Below are positions 10,011-20,698 of a DNA stretch of 64,000 nt, one piece after another. The notes under the pieces were generated by a model. It worked only from the letters and a program-made list of their open reading frames with translations, was not told where the DNA came from and made no database searches. The DNA is from Branchiostoma floridae (taxonomy: Eukaryota; Chordata; Leptocardii; Amphioxiformes; Branchiostomatidae), in assembly GCF_000003815.2 (NCBI RefSeq), contig NC_049986.1, positions 6,792,028 through 6,856,027 of the forward strand, in the 5' to 3' direction. The translations under genes were made by a program, and so were the position numbers. Within the stretch, counting starts at the first letter, position 1; each line of letters opens with the position of its first letter.

Positions 10011-12164
10011 CCTCTGTGAAAATTCAAGCGTCTCAGACGGCGAAACGCCGTTTGCGACAACCGTCCAAGGCGTCTTAAATTATTGGGACGCTTTGGACGG
10101 TTACGGCGGCGGACGGCATGGGACGGGCTTTTGAACGCCCGACGAAACGTCCAAGACGGTCCGAACGGCATAACAAACGCTTGGACGCGTCTAGATTGGC
10201 ACTTTAGACGCGTCCGGTCGGACGTTCGGGACGTCCGAGACGGCGTCTGAAAGCGGGCAGCCGGACGCTCCCGCGCTCCGTCGGGCGGGCCCCCCGCTGG
10301 GAACAGACGTCTCTGCGGACGGACCAGACGCCGATTGCGACGGACGTAAATGACGTAATCCAGGCTGCTGGGACGGATCGGACGCCGGTTGCGACGGGCA
10401 TAAACGGCGTAATCCAGGCCGCTGGTACGGGCGGTAGCCTCCACCACGCCTTCCCACGGGGGGTACAGATCGTAAAATTCGACAGAAAATGGAATGAAAG
10501 GCCAAGAGGCTGTCATCGCTATATTATTAAAGGTTAATATCTGGGCCAAACTCCTAGCAAAATATTTTTTCTTCAAGACACAGTTTTAGTTAGTTAGTCA
10601 GGCAGTTACGGTAGAAACTCATAACGGGCTGGTCATTTAATTTGGAACGTGCGTAGACGGCTGCCCGGACGCCGTTTCTGACGCCGTCCGGTCACGGCTA
10701 TAATTTTATGGCCTGTTGGGACAAGCGTTGCCACATACCAAACAAACAAATATTCAGCCAGGCAGTGAATTGTAGAAGACCACCCACCACCGGGCCGTCA
10801 GGTTTAGCTAAAATCAAACACAACTTGAACAAATTTCTTCGTAAATTGTTTACACGTACTCCGCGGCGTTTAATCAACTTTGCTACATGTACGAAACTCA
10901 ATCCGGCCTTCAATCGTGTCCGCGGCTTTTTGTGCCGCCGTGCCGACACGTTACATCAGAATGGACGAGCCCACATAACATCAAGGGTAAATACAGGACG
11001 TTTGAAATTTTCTATCGTAAATTTTAATTGCACCAGTATTTGCTAAAGACTGGATATATAAATGTGAAATAACGTTAAATTTTCTACAAAGATCATAAGT
11101 CATTTTTTTTTTATTTCGAGGTAGCGAAATAAAGTCTTCCGTTTCATAAGTTCCTAACCCCAAGTAGTTGGAAGAGCCGACTAAGATTTTGATTGGCACC
11201 GGCAAAATCGGTAGGTGCTATCTCATTATCTGTTGTCTAAATCTACATTTTAACAGCATTATCATTCTTAATAGAAACAACAGATATTTTTTACAAGTAT
11301 TCTACAACGTGTTCATAATTCTTTTTATTTTGTGGCATCAAAACAAGATCCTAAATTTTATCATTTCTTCGCGTATGTGGGGAGGGCACCCGTAACAACA
11401 AGTCGTCGGTAAACTTTGCAACAGATGATTGTACAAAAAATTAGAATAAAATGCGAAGTATTCACTTACCGGCGCCTGCAAAGTATCGACAATCAGCTAA
11501 CGGAAGAACCGCTGCTTCTTTTGACGTCTGTCACATCTGTGATTTCTGCTGTCCAAGGTTTGCTGCTTCGAGTAAGTAGTATAATTTTTCCCCCTTGTCG
11601 GCGCACGACAAATAATTTTTGTACATTCTTTTAAGTATAAATAACGGATACAGTCATCGCCGTAAACCCAACCTCAGCACAATGTCGTACAAACATCAGC
11701 TGCTACGTCTAGACGTGAAGTCCTTGGTCCAAAAGTGCGCAAAATTTAACAAACGGACATGAAATCCACAGAAATAGTCACCTTCTGAACATAAGTCCTG
11801 CAACCGCCGGAGTGTTCAACGGTCTGAAATTCGAATTCACCCGCTGAAATTGGCGCATGTGCAGAAGTTAAAAACGTCATGTTTCCCGTGGGGATCATAA
11901 GAAAAGACGCAGCCGTCTGCCGGCGTCGGGTGACTAAGTATTTTATAGCCCCATCAGTGGCCGTCTCCGACGGCAATGGAAGGTCTTTCAGCCGTTCGGG
12001 CGTTCACCATAAAAACTGACAGAACGGCACGGACGCTCACGATGTGTCCGCGGCCGTTTCGGACGGCAATGAACGCGTCCAGAACGTCTGAAATGCGCTC
12101 GGACGCCATTGGACGCTTGTAGACGCCGTCCGGGCAGTTTCGGACGCTTGAATTTTCACAGAGG
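10011..12164. mobile_element. GGACG-rich non-autonomous DNA transposon, 2.15 kb
   Basis: A 22-base perfect inverted terminal repeat starts CCTCTGTGAAAATTCAAGCG at 10011 and ends at 12164. Inside each end, GC-rich arms (about 10020-10460 and 11900-12140, with another patch at 10647-10698) are filled with GGACG or CGTCC in both orientations, at least fifteen in the left arm alone. Such clusters resemble subterminal transposase-binding sites. The centre (10700-11890) is AT-rich. It has a 112-codon frame at 10708-11046 and a TATAAATAA at about 11635 upstream of an ATG at 11682 opening only about 26 codons. I find no transposase motif and no clear target duplication (left flank CACTG, right flank AGCTT), so the superfamily is not assigned. 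Confidence 0.75.
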
Positions 12165-12323
12165 AGCTTTTTATTTCCGATCCAGCAAAGTAGCAAAATA
12201 CAGACGTGCCAATCCAGGTAATACATCAAAAGCATTATGTACTACGTGACCTTTCGTCAGACTTCTAAGAATGACTGATGATGAACGTTTCCACCATCAC
12301 GTGGCTGCTCTTTAAAGACACAA

Positions 12324-12565
12324 GTCTACCAGCAAAGTTCAAAACCACAGAGGGCTATAAACGGAGCATGCATAGGTGAAGATATGCCAAGAATGATGGA
12401 TTTTAGGTTTGTTGCCATGGCAATGTGAGCAATATTAACAGCTGTGGATACTGACAAGCGGTCCCTACTCCTCAAGTCGAGCAGCTGTGGGAGCTTGAGG
12501 CAATGGCCAGCAGGTGCAACAATCTGTGTGATTTCCCGAACTTCTGATAACTCACAAAAATGCAT
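12324..12565 (-). CDS. Candidate exon or worn coding fragment, unrecognised
   Basis: The minus strand is open for about 80 codons to a TAG near 12326. The product has a leucine/alanine-rich helical look (for example VSTAVNIAHIAMATNLKSII). A possible acceptor, AAATCACACAG, precedes codon ATT near 12526, and an alternative (GTTATCAG) lies just upstream. I recognise no family. It could be the last exon of the minus-strand gene starting at 18689, but the phase does not join directly to that exon. Confidence 0.2.
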
Positions 12566-12687
12566 AGTGCATCAGGAAAGGTGGATAGCCTTCAACTGTG
12601 CAGTCACATAAGTTTTATATGTTGATCATGTCGCCATATCCTTCTAAAAGCTTTGAGAATACTGAGTGTAAATATAGTAACACATAA

Positions 12688-13418
12688 GGCCACACCAATT
12701 TAATTTCTTGGTTCACGGATTTTTTCATAAAAAATATGGAGCGAGAGGGCAAAATAAAAATAAAAATAAAAATTGTAAAATGGTTGGGGTAAAGGTAACG
12801 ACTAATCCAAAACATAAAGAAAAAAAAGTTTTCAGCTTGAAAAAAGTACAAAAACACTATCATTGTACAGTAACAGCACCTGTACCCACACTTTAAGGCC
12901 ACACCAATTTAATTTCTTGGTTCACGGATTCGCTCGCTCCTATTTTTTGGAAAAAAAAATAAAAATAAAAATTACCACTCAGCAACTTTTCACCATTAAT
13001 GAAGCCATTCAGCAACTTTCTGGTGTAGCAAATTGGCCTTTATATTAAAAGCTCCTTAAAGTGTGGGTACAGGTGCTGTTACTGTACAAAAATAGTGTTT
13101 TTGTATTTTTTTCAAGCTGAAAACTTTTTTCTTTGTGTTTTGGATTAGCCGTCACCTTTACCCCAACCATTTTACAATTTTTATTTTTATTTTTATTTCG
13201 CCCTCTCGCTCCATATTTTTTATGAAAAAATCCGTGAACCAAGAAATTAAATTGGTGTGGCCTAAGGAGCCTATAATATAAAGGCCAATTTGCTACACCA
13301 GAAAGTTGGTGAATGGCTTCATTAATGGTGAAAATTTGCTGAGTGGTAATTTTTATTTTTTTCTCCAAAAAATAGGAGCGAGCGAATCCGTGAACCAAGA
13401 AATTAAATTGGTGTGGCC
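12688..13418. mobile_element. Harbinger-like MITE, family B, interrupted by its own kind
   Basis: The outer copy occupies 12688-12897 plus 13266-13418. Both termini start GGCCACACCAATTTAATTTC (the right one inverted) and are flanked by TAA at 12685-12687 and 13419-13421. Without the insert it is about 363 bp. No protein is encoded. The TAA duplication and GGCC termini fit PIF/Harbinger. Confidence 0.88.
12898..13262 (-). mobile_element. Second family-B MITE inserted inverted in the first
   Basis: A 365-bp copy with the same GGCCACACCAATTT termini, flanked by its own TAA duplication (12895-12897 and 13263-13265). It is the reverse complement of the host copy, giving the order A, B, A-inverted, B-inverted. 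The target is the TTTAAGGAGC motif of the family's own interior, which reads intact at about 13054-13063 in the insert's opposite strand. Confidence 0.88.
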
Positions 13419-13421
13419 TAA

Positions 13422-14069
13422 TGAGTACATAGGATGGGAGGGAGCTAAAATTATAGGAAAGCTATGATTGCATCCTTTGTAATTTGCAATAATCATTATT
13501 TCAAGAATAGAAAGCTCGATAATCAATCTCTAAGTCAATCATCAAACTACCTGTTGCATTTCTGTTAAGGATATTTTTGGATATCAGTCAAAGAGTGCTA
13601 TAATTTGCAATACATGTAATTTAGAAGTTGACCAGGAAAAGACTCTGACAAGTACTAGAAATTAAACCTCAACATGAATGATCATTTCTGAATCAACACA
13701 AACTGGCAAAGAAGAAATATCTAGTTGCTAAATTTCTTTTCATTGACCCACTGACACTAAACTTACCATACACCAATCAGAATAGCTAATGACAAATAAA
13801 ATCATAAGCCACCAACACAATCACAAGTAAGGCCTTTAGGGTATATGTGGCTAACTGGGATCCTCTCCGAGGATGAACTGAACTGAACTGGGATGCCATG
13901 TACATGTATAGAGATTTACAGGTCCAAAGGGTCAGACCCTGTCTGATGACATACCATCGACCTGCTATATTTAGTGCTACATGTCGGTGAAGTTTGTTCT
14001 GGAGAACAAGCTATGGACAAGCCTGGTGCAAGTGACTGTTTTGGTTTATAGACAAAGCAAACAAAAAGA
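13422..14069. other. Unassigned sequence
   Basis: No repeat or exon recognised. Confidence 0.4.
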
Positions 14070-14283
14070 TAATGCTAGTTCACCTTTATTCACAGGGTTA
14101 CCTTAGTATATATCCGTTGTACCTGAAAACAGGATATTTAGGGACATTGTTTCAGATTCCTTTTTTTTTCAATATAATGCAGTTTGAAACAGTCAGTCAA
14201 TTTGATATCCTGAAATACCCTGGTGTTATAATATGAATACAACGGATAAAGGTTACCCTGCAAATAAAGGTGAACTAGCATTA
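14070..14283. mobile_element. MITE, 'CACCTTTATCC' family
   Basis: Symmetrical ends TAATGCTAGTTCACCTTTAT and the inverted ATAAAGGTGAACTAGCATTA. About 50 bases at each end match, with a short unique centre. Confidence 0.88.
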
Positions 14284-14449
14284 CAAATTAGGACATAGTC
14301 AAAGTTGTTCCAGCTTAAAGTGAACTCCTTCAATTATACACCTGCTAGTGGACTTTCATCAAACAAGACCTACTCTTTGCATCATTGAAATAACATTTCC
14401 TAAAACTTGCCTTGAAGTTCGTTAATTATCAAACAAAGAAATCTCATAC

Positions 14450-14520
14450 CGATCATGTATGTCATCATCATCGTGATCACTGTCGGTGAGAACATCAACA
14501 GACGATGTAGGCCGAGCCAT
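14450..14520 (-). CDS. Candidate alternative first coding exon
   Basis: On the minus strand an ATG at 14520 has a strong context (ACAATGG) and an in-frame TAA 11 codons upstream. It opens 23 codons plus two bases, ending at a donor G|GTATGAG (14450/14449). The encoded start MARPTSSVDVLTDSD is followed by HDDDDIHD, an acidic cluster. The exon ends in the same phase as the exon at 18592-18689, so both could splice to one shared downstream exon, which I could not locate. The overlapping frame is also open, so the frame choice rests on the acidic composition and start context. Confidence 0.3.
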
Positions 14521-14897
14521 TGTTGGTAAGTCCAAACAACAAGTGTGCCATTATTAGCTCTGTCACAGTGAAGTGTAGGGTCAGTTTGTGTTATTCTAAA
14601 TGTTGGCAATGGCTGCAGATCATCATGATAACAGATCATATTACATCGCAGCGAGGAAGGAAGTCTGAAATGTCATCTGTTTGAGAAGCATCTGTTCAGT
14701 GACTTCACTTTAGATCAATGATGTACCAGACATATTTAGTTTAACTATGAAATTCATATAATACGTCAAATTTTCTTGATGACTATGGGCCTTCTGTTTC
14801 AACAGAACTTCATACATCTGAACATTTTCCATTGGAAACATTTTTTTTCTTTTATACTAGTAACTTATGAGTAACTTATGAGTAACTTGTTATAATC

Positions 14898-15065
14898 AAT
14901 GCTTAGTTCACCTTAATTCATGAGGTAACCATTATCCGTTGTATCTAAAAGCATCGTATTTACAGATATGAACCGTCAATGACTGGCTGTTTCAAAATCA
15001 CTGAATACTTTGCCTCTATGTATAACGGATGTAGATAACCCTGCAGATAAAAGTGAACTAGCATA
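14898..15065. mobile_element. MITE, 'CACCTTTATCC' family, diverged
   Basis: Ends AATGCTTAGTTCACCTTAAT and the inverted GATAAAAGTGAACTAGCAT. More substitutions than other copies, implying an older insertion. Confidence 0.8.
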
Positions 15066-16535
15066 AGATATCTAAAAAGTAAGAGTTTTTAAGAGTTTTT
15101 AGCTGAAAGTATGCAAATTAGGTCAACTGGAAACGTTCTTCAAGATACAGGCTTGCTTCTTGCCTTTTACAATTTTTGGCAGAAAAGTCAACCTATTCTC
15201 AGACATCATCTTGCTGTGAATTGGCAATGAGAGACTTTGGTCATTTTGTACAAATTTGCGTGTTGTATAGATACAATGTGCTATCAATAGGTGAACTTCA
15301 TTGTTTTGGTCAATAGGCCTTGCAAATTATTTTTGGCAGGCATCAAATGTATTTTAGCTGCTGCTGAATGAAATTGTTTTAAGTTCTTTCTTTCTATCTT
15401 TCAGAATCTTTTATTCTAATATATATTTAATGTGCATCTTAAGGGTGGTCCCTTTAGTTAGTTTTGACTGATTTTCAAGGGTTTGAATTTCACAATATCA
15501 TAGTCATACAACTCATTACATGGGTCAGCCTACATTGTAGGTACATTTTGTATATGTACAGCTTGTGCTGGTAAATGACTGACCCACAAAAATGCAGACA
15601 GACATACACAGAATTCATTACAATAGACATTACAATTATAACAATATAAAATATAAAATAACCATATAATGTGTCTTTAGAAATATCACGGAAGCTGATC
15701 TATACATAGTGTCTCCAATTCTATTGTATGACCTTGGAATCTGGGTCACAAAGGACACAGAGGTCAAAGCACTAAATCGACATGTGAGCCGTCCATGCCA
15801 TACTAGACCACATCTACTTGATTAATGGATGAGTGTCACCCCCTCTAGCATATTCATTATGAAATACAATAAACCACAGGACTCTGTCATGCTCTTCTGT
15901 CATTTCTTAAGCTGGTATCATATAACCCTGTTACCAGGGGACTGACCACTAGATATGTCTGAGTGGTGATGAAAGTGTGTAATACAGAAATGCCACGAAC
16001 CTGAATATCCTACTGTAAATTTGTTAATTTTTGCTTGGACTTAATATGGCAGAAAAAAGGGGAAAGAACTTTTTTTGCAAACTGTATCAATTCAATAAAA
16101 AACATATTCAAGGCACCATGATTTCAAGGTATGACATGATACCCCAAAAAACATTTTAAAAATCATAAGGACATCAAGCATTCAGACTACATTACATGCA
16201 TTACAGTTCCCATCTCCTTGTATTAATGGCATATGATTAGGCTCAATCAATAAACCTACTTATTATCAGCCATTAAAATCTTGCCTATTTTCAATTCTTC
16301 ACATCAATGACAAGCTGAGTGCTTATTCTACATGAAAAGTACATCTTACCTTAGTGCTAGTAAAGTGGTTCTTCATACATAATTCATAAACATTGAGTAA
16401 TATCTCACACAACATTTGAATACTCTGAAAAGCTTTTAGCTCTCTCCTCCTGGACTTATATCAAGACATAATCAATACAATAAAAAGTGTTGCATACTTA
16501 TGGAACACCAAACTGTGAAAAGGTTCATTTGCTGA
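15066..16535. other. Unassigned sequence, probable intron or intergenic
   Basis: No convincing exon, repeat or RNA gene. If the exons at 14450 and 18689 belong to one gene, this is intronic. Confidence 0.35.
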
Positions 16536-16929
16536 GGCCACACTAATTGCATTTGTTGCTTCTCAGATTCGCCTGTCCATTTTTTTCATTTTCAAAAGAA
16601 AGAAAATTTAAGTCCTGAGAAAAAAATTGATACATGTTTAGCTCAAAAACCTGTAAATATTACCACATACTTCAGCATCAATGTATATGCATAATTTCAG
16701 TCTAAAAACAATGCCTAAAATTTATTCAGAAAATGTAGTCACAAATCAAAGGAAGGGATTCATTGCATAAAACGTGCCACTAAACTCCTCTGGTTGTTCT
16801 TTTTTGTGTTATTTAAGCCATATATTATTCACCACAGACCTTTTGAAAAAAATGTTCTTTTTTTTTTACATGTCAGTTCAATTTTTTTCTGAAAAAATAT
16901 GAGAAGCAACAAATATATATGTTTCGGCC
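16536..16929. mobile_element. TIR element related to the GGCCACAC MITEs
   Basis: Left end GGCCACACTAATTGCATTTG, then TTGCTTCTCA. The right end carries the complement TGAGAAGCAACAAAT and ends in CGGCC. Termini resemble families A and B. Flanking triplets (TGA and TTT) do not match, so the target duplication is lost or the borders are shifted. Confidence 0.6.
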
Positions 16930-18092
16930 TTTTAATAGTCAGGAATTAAAAGACTGACACAAATAACCAAGGAAATTATGTAGACAACAGCTTTGTCATA
17001 CTGTGACAGCCATGTAATCTCTTAAGTATAATATGTCTGATGATATGTGCCCTGTGGGCCTTGATGTCTAATATTACATAAAGATTGTATGTATCTCCAG
17101 GAGTATGACATCACATATCACCTCCTGCATATGCTCTAAATTGTTAAGCTGACATGGAACAGATGTTTAAGCAGTGTGAAATAGTGCTCTGCAACCTGTT
17201 TTAGCAATAAAAGCAGTGTTTAATTCATGGATGATATAATTCTAATATCATAGGGACTCTGGAGTGGCCATTTACAGACTGTGTGCATAGTGGCTGCAAT
17301 GTGTTTTTGCCATAAGATTGAACTTCACAATTTTGGTTGACATATATTTAAACTTTGTACAAGGTCATTTTAATGAAATAAGAGGAAATGTGAGATAAAA
17401 TCAATCATATGAATAATGTACGACTGGTACTAGATACTACAAAAATATATCTAGTCTATTTCAATCTGCCAAAATAAGTGTTGCAATGCAAAAATATGAT
17501 ATATCAATTCTTTCTATTAGCATGTAATACTTGTCATTTCCTACAATGACATATTGATTACATTACCATTTATATGTACTTCTGAAGACAAAAATCAAAG
17601 TTAATCTTTAAATCTTAAAGCTAATGACAAGCTTTAACCTTCAGGAAGAAAAAAATGCAACCGAGAAAAATGGTCACCTTTAAGTCACAAGCCACAATTC
17701 ATTAATAGATAGTTTGTATTCACCTACATTTGAATATAAGAAATTGTGAATTGTTAATCAATGCACAATGCAGCTGCATTATGTTCACCAGAAGTAATTT
17801 AATGCTGACGTTATTTTCTAGGGGACTTGTATTGTAACAAAGTGATTCTGTATTCTCCACACAGCATCAATGAAACAACCAACAACTTAGTTTGCTGTGG
17901 ATGCCAGGAGGCACTTAACACAATCAGAACATCCATAGAGGTTGAAAACCGTACGGGAATAAATGACATATAGTAATGTGCATTCTACCTCCAGGCCGAA
18001 TTTTTACTTAAAAGAAAAAAAATGCGGGAAACCCGACGGCGATTCTGATTCCAGGAACAACCACGTTACTTGCAACCACAATTTACAACCTC
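16930..18092. other. Unassigned sequence
   Basis: AT-rich, with nothing recognised. Confidence 0.35.
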
Positions 18093-18489
18093 GCAAAATC
18101 GCGCTGTAAAAAATCCAACACGTGTGTTTTCAACACAATCGTCGCCTCACCATATGGTCTTTCCCAACGACACACATGTAAATTGTAACCTACTATAAAT
18201 ACAGTAGATTTCTACCTTACTGAATATTTTCCAGGAAAATACCATCTTCATTTCACGTACTAGATTTCATCCGTGTTGTTTACACATCTCCACTTACTTG
18301 CAAAACCGCGCTATAAGATTCCAGCACGTGTGTTTGTAACACAATTGGCCTCACCATATGGTCTTTTCTAACGACACACGTGTAGATTGTAACCTATTAT
18401 TTATATCTGTACCGTACATTTTCCCGGAAAATGCCATGTTCATTTCACGTTGATTTCATCTGGTATGTTGTTTACATATGTCATCTCCA
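18093..18489. repeat. Tandem duplication, about 200-bp unit, beside exon 1
   Basis: Two diverged copies at 18093-18292 and 18300-18489 share CACGTGTGTTT, CTCACCATATGGTCTTT, AACGACACAC and TTCATTTCACGT. Each holds a CACGTG (E-box) and a CATATG. They sit in the first intron of the predicted minus-strand gene, 100 bases past its donor. Confidence 0.85.
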
Positions 18490-18591
18490 TGCCAACGAAC
18501 TACAGTGCAGTTTCCTGCCATCCACACGTACTAAAAACAATCCCTGTAGTATTTCAGGCCTGGAAAAAATCCTGAAAAGATAGTCACTCAC

Positions 18592-18689
18592 CTGTCCTCG
18601 TCTTGACTGGCGTACTCGCCGAGGATGAGATCCCTGAAGCGGTACCGAGGCGGAAGGGGAGGCACGCCGGTTACAGGGCTGTCCGCCAT
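18592..18689 (-). CDS. Probable first coding exon of an unidentified gene
   Basis: On the minus strand an ATG at 18689 (context GAACATGG) opens 32 codons plus two bases and ends at a strong donor, CAG|GTGAGT (18592/18591). The start [20 protein letters not shown] is followed by [13 protein letters not shown] proline-rich stretch thus leads into an aromatic/basic [11 protein letters not shown] block and an acidic end. An in-frame TAG 12 codons upstream (18725-18723) supports this start. Composition is more GC-rich than its surroundings, as expected of an exon near a promoter. The block reads like a conserved cytoplasmic N-terminus, but I cannot name the family. The downstream exons, at lower coordinates, were not identified. 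Confidence 0.6.
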
Positions 18690-18712
18690 GTTCGCCGAGA
18701 TGCTGTTGATCT

Positions 18713-19067
18713 CCAGTCTACGCTAGGGACGACGGGAACATCACAGTCAGCAAGGACAATCTAATAACCGTTAAATAACGACATTTCCTCCGAACAAACG
18801 TTTAAATTTAGTTCACTCCGCCATGCATACGTAGGTCTGCTTTTCTTCTCTGTTGTGTCCAACGTAGGACGCCCAAGCGCTGTATATTCACCCCAGTCTA
18901 CGCTATAGCGACGATGGGAACATCACAGTCAGCAAAGACTATCTAACGTCAATAATAACATTTCCTCCCAACTAACGTTAAAGCATTAGGTCACCCCGAC
19001 ATGCAAATGTTGTTCTTCTATTCTTCTCTCCTGTGTCAAATTTAGGACGCCGAAGCGCTGTATATTT
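18713..19067. promoter_or_regulatory. Tandemly duplicated 5' UTR/promoter region
   Basis: Two copies of a unit of about 178 bases lie at 18713-18890 and 18893-19067. Each begins CCAGTCTACGCT, contains GGGAACATCACAGTCAGCAA and ACATTTCCTCC, and ends near GCGCTGTATATT. The array starts 24 bases upstream of the predicted ATG at 18689, so it covers the 5' UTR and core promoter. If the promoter lies inside the unit, there are two. Confidence 0.65.
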
Positions 19068-19532
19068 GATCGCCGGTAGAAGCAAATATTTTCCACAGCA
19101 GCAAAGAAGAACACAGGATCAATATGCAATCTTAAAAGCCTCGTGTCAATTCATGATCCACGCGCCTGTCATAAGATGAATCCTCAAGGAGACCTAGCTC
19201 GTTTGATTGCCAGACGTGGTACAGATAAGAAGGAATATTTCCAAGTCATCGGAGGAACTTTGAAATGCATATTTCTGGCGCCTTGAAATCTGTGAAACTC
19301 CCTCCAGACAAGAACTGAAGTGGCTTCCATATTGATGGCATGCCCTGTCAGAATATGATACACCAGATCTTATCATTAGTATTACTCTAGAGAAGAGAAG
19401 CATGCTTTTAGATTATACGTCACTTTCGCAGAGTGAAAAGTTTTCCCGCCAGCTTATTCTATCTCTTGTACAAATGTATAATGGAAATGTGGTCATTAGA
19501 CTATACTAGCGATTTTGAAAACGGCATTGGAT

Positions 19533-19777
19533 ATGACTTCTCGCTACTTCACCTTTATTCGTGGGGTAACCTATATCCGTTTATTTAAATAACAGGGTAT
19601 TTAGGGGTATGACGTCGACGGACGGTGGTTTTAAATGCAGTATTCTTAAATCCAGTATCAGTTTGTTTTGAAGTATTGAAAATATTGCAATTCGTGTGGA
19701 TACCCCTAAATACCCTGTTATTTAAATAAACGGATATAGGTTACCCCACGAATAAAGGTGAAGTAGCGAGAAGTCAT
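19533..19777. mobile_element. MITE, 'CACCTTTATCC' family, 78-bp perfect inverted arms
   Basis: Positions 19533-19610 and 19700-19777 are exact reverse complements over 78 bases, starting ATGACTTCTCGCTACTTCAC and running through GGGGTAACCTATATCCGT. Flanking TA dinucleotides would fit a TA target. Weaker symmetry (GGCATTG) continues outside, so the exact border is uncertain. The perfect match indicates a recent insertion or gene conversion between the arms. Confidence 0.9.
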
Positions 19778-20553
19778 ACACAATGCCACAAGCACAAATT
19801 ACATCCAAGGTTCCGACAGCGTAATGTATTTTCAACAGATAAACGCATAAAGCAAGTAATGGAGCAGATCCTGTAACGTCCGAAAATGATTATCAGTTGT
19901 TAATTGAATGCATCAAATGATTATGAAGGTTTATTACATGGGTTTATTAATATTACGCTTCGTTTTGACAAGGTGCTTGATAGCGATTATCTAAGACTCA
20001 AATTAAGCCCGTACGTGCAGCCATGCATTATAGCTATGATAATTCAATAATCATTACATAAGGGACTTTCATGTTGGCGCCACCGGTGCTCTCAGCTAGA
20101 AAAGAAATCCGTGCATAACCTAATCATAACCTCCCATAGACGAAACTGATCCGTTTTGTCATCTTTTGATTTCAAACATATCCAAAGTTATCCGTACCTT
20201 GCGTTGTCTGCATATTACCAAGTTTGAAAAAACAAATGTATGTAACTTCGTAGTACCATTGTCTATAGCAGTTGTTATTGTTTGCCATATATTGTAACTT
20301 GCTCGATTGTTGAGCAATTAAATTCATTAATTCGATCATTCATCCATTCATGTATGTAATGATGTTATAATATATTTTGAAGTTACCAGGGCTAGCCCTT
20401 GATAACAGTCTCCGGCTAGATAGTTGGGTTGCCGGAGGCTATCAATTTTGATTTTATTTATACGGCTGTATAGAGAGAAATACAGCCGAATAAATCAAAT
20501 CAAAATTCTTTGTGAGGAATTTATTGGGGAGAAGGATAAAAATATATACATTA
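19778..20553. other. Unassigned sequence
   Basis: Nothing recognised. A short inverted pair around 20455-20500 (ATACGGCTGTATAGAG, ATACAGCCGAATAA) could form a hairpin. Confidence 0.35.
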
Positions 20554-20698
20554 CTTAATTGCACAGCGGATAATCGCACGGAATCCCAAAATCCCGTGGT
20601 GGTGCGGTCCAGTTTAAGAACTTCGCTTTGTTGCACCATTCGGATAATTGCGCGAAATGCACTAGCAAATGGGGCTTGCAATTAAGCGGCTTCCACTG
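20554..20698. mobile_element. Pogo/Tigger-like MITE, left end truncated
   Basis: The right end, read inverted, is CAGTGGAAGCCGCTTAATTG and is followed by TA. The left side keeps only CTTAATTGCACAGCGGATAA. Terminal CAGTGGAAG and a TA target match pogo-type elements. The related copy at 29507 has both ends. Confidence 0.7.

Noticed and set aside
9989-10576. 195-codon arginine-rich minus-strand ORF
   Set aside because: It reads through the GGACG-rich left arm of the transposon-like element. Arginine and proline richness comes from the CGTCC/GGACG repeats, and other frames are open too.
12615-13398. Lysine-rich frames of 60-117 codons in the nested MITE pair
   Set aside because: Their sequences repeat on both strands because the MITE is present twice in inverted orientation. 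There is no transposase similarity.
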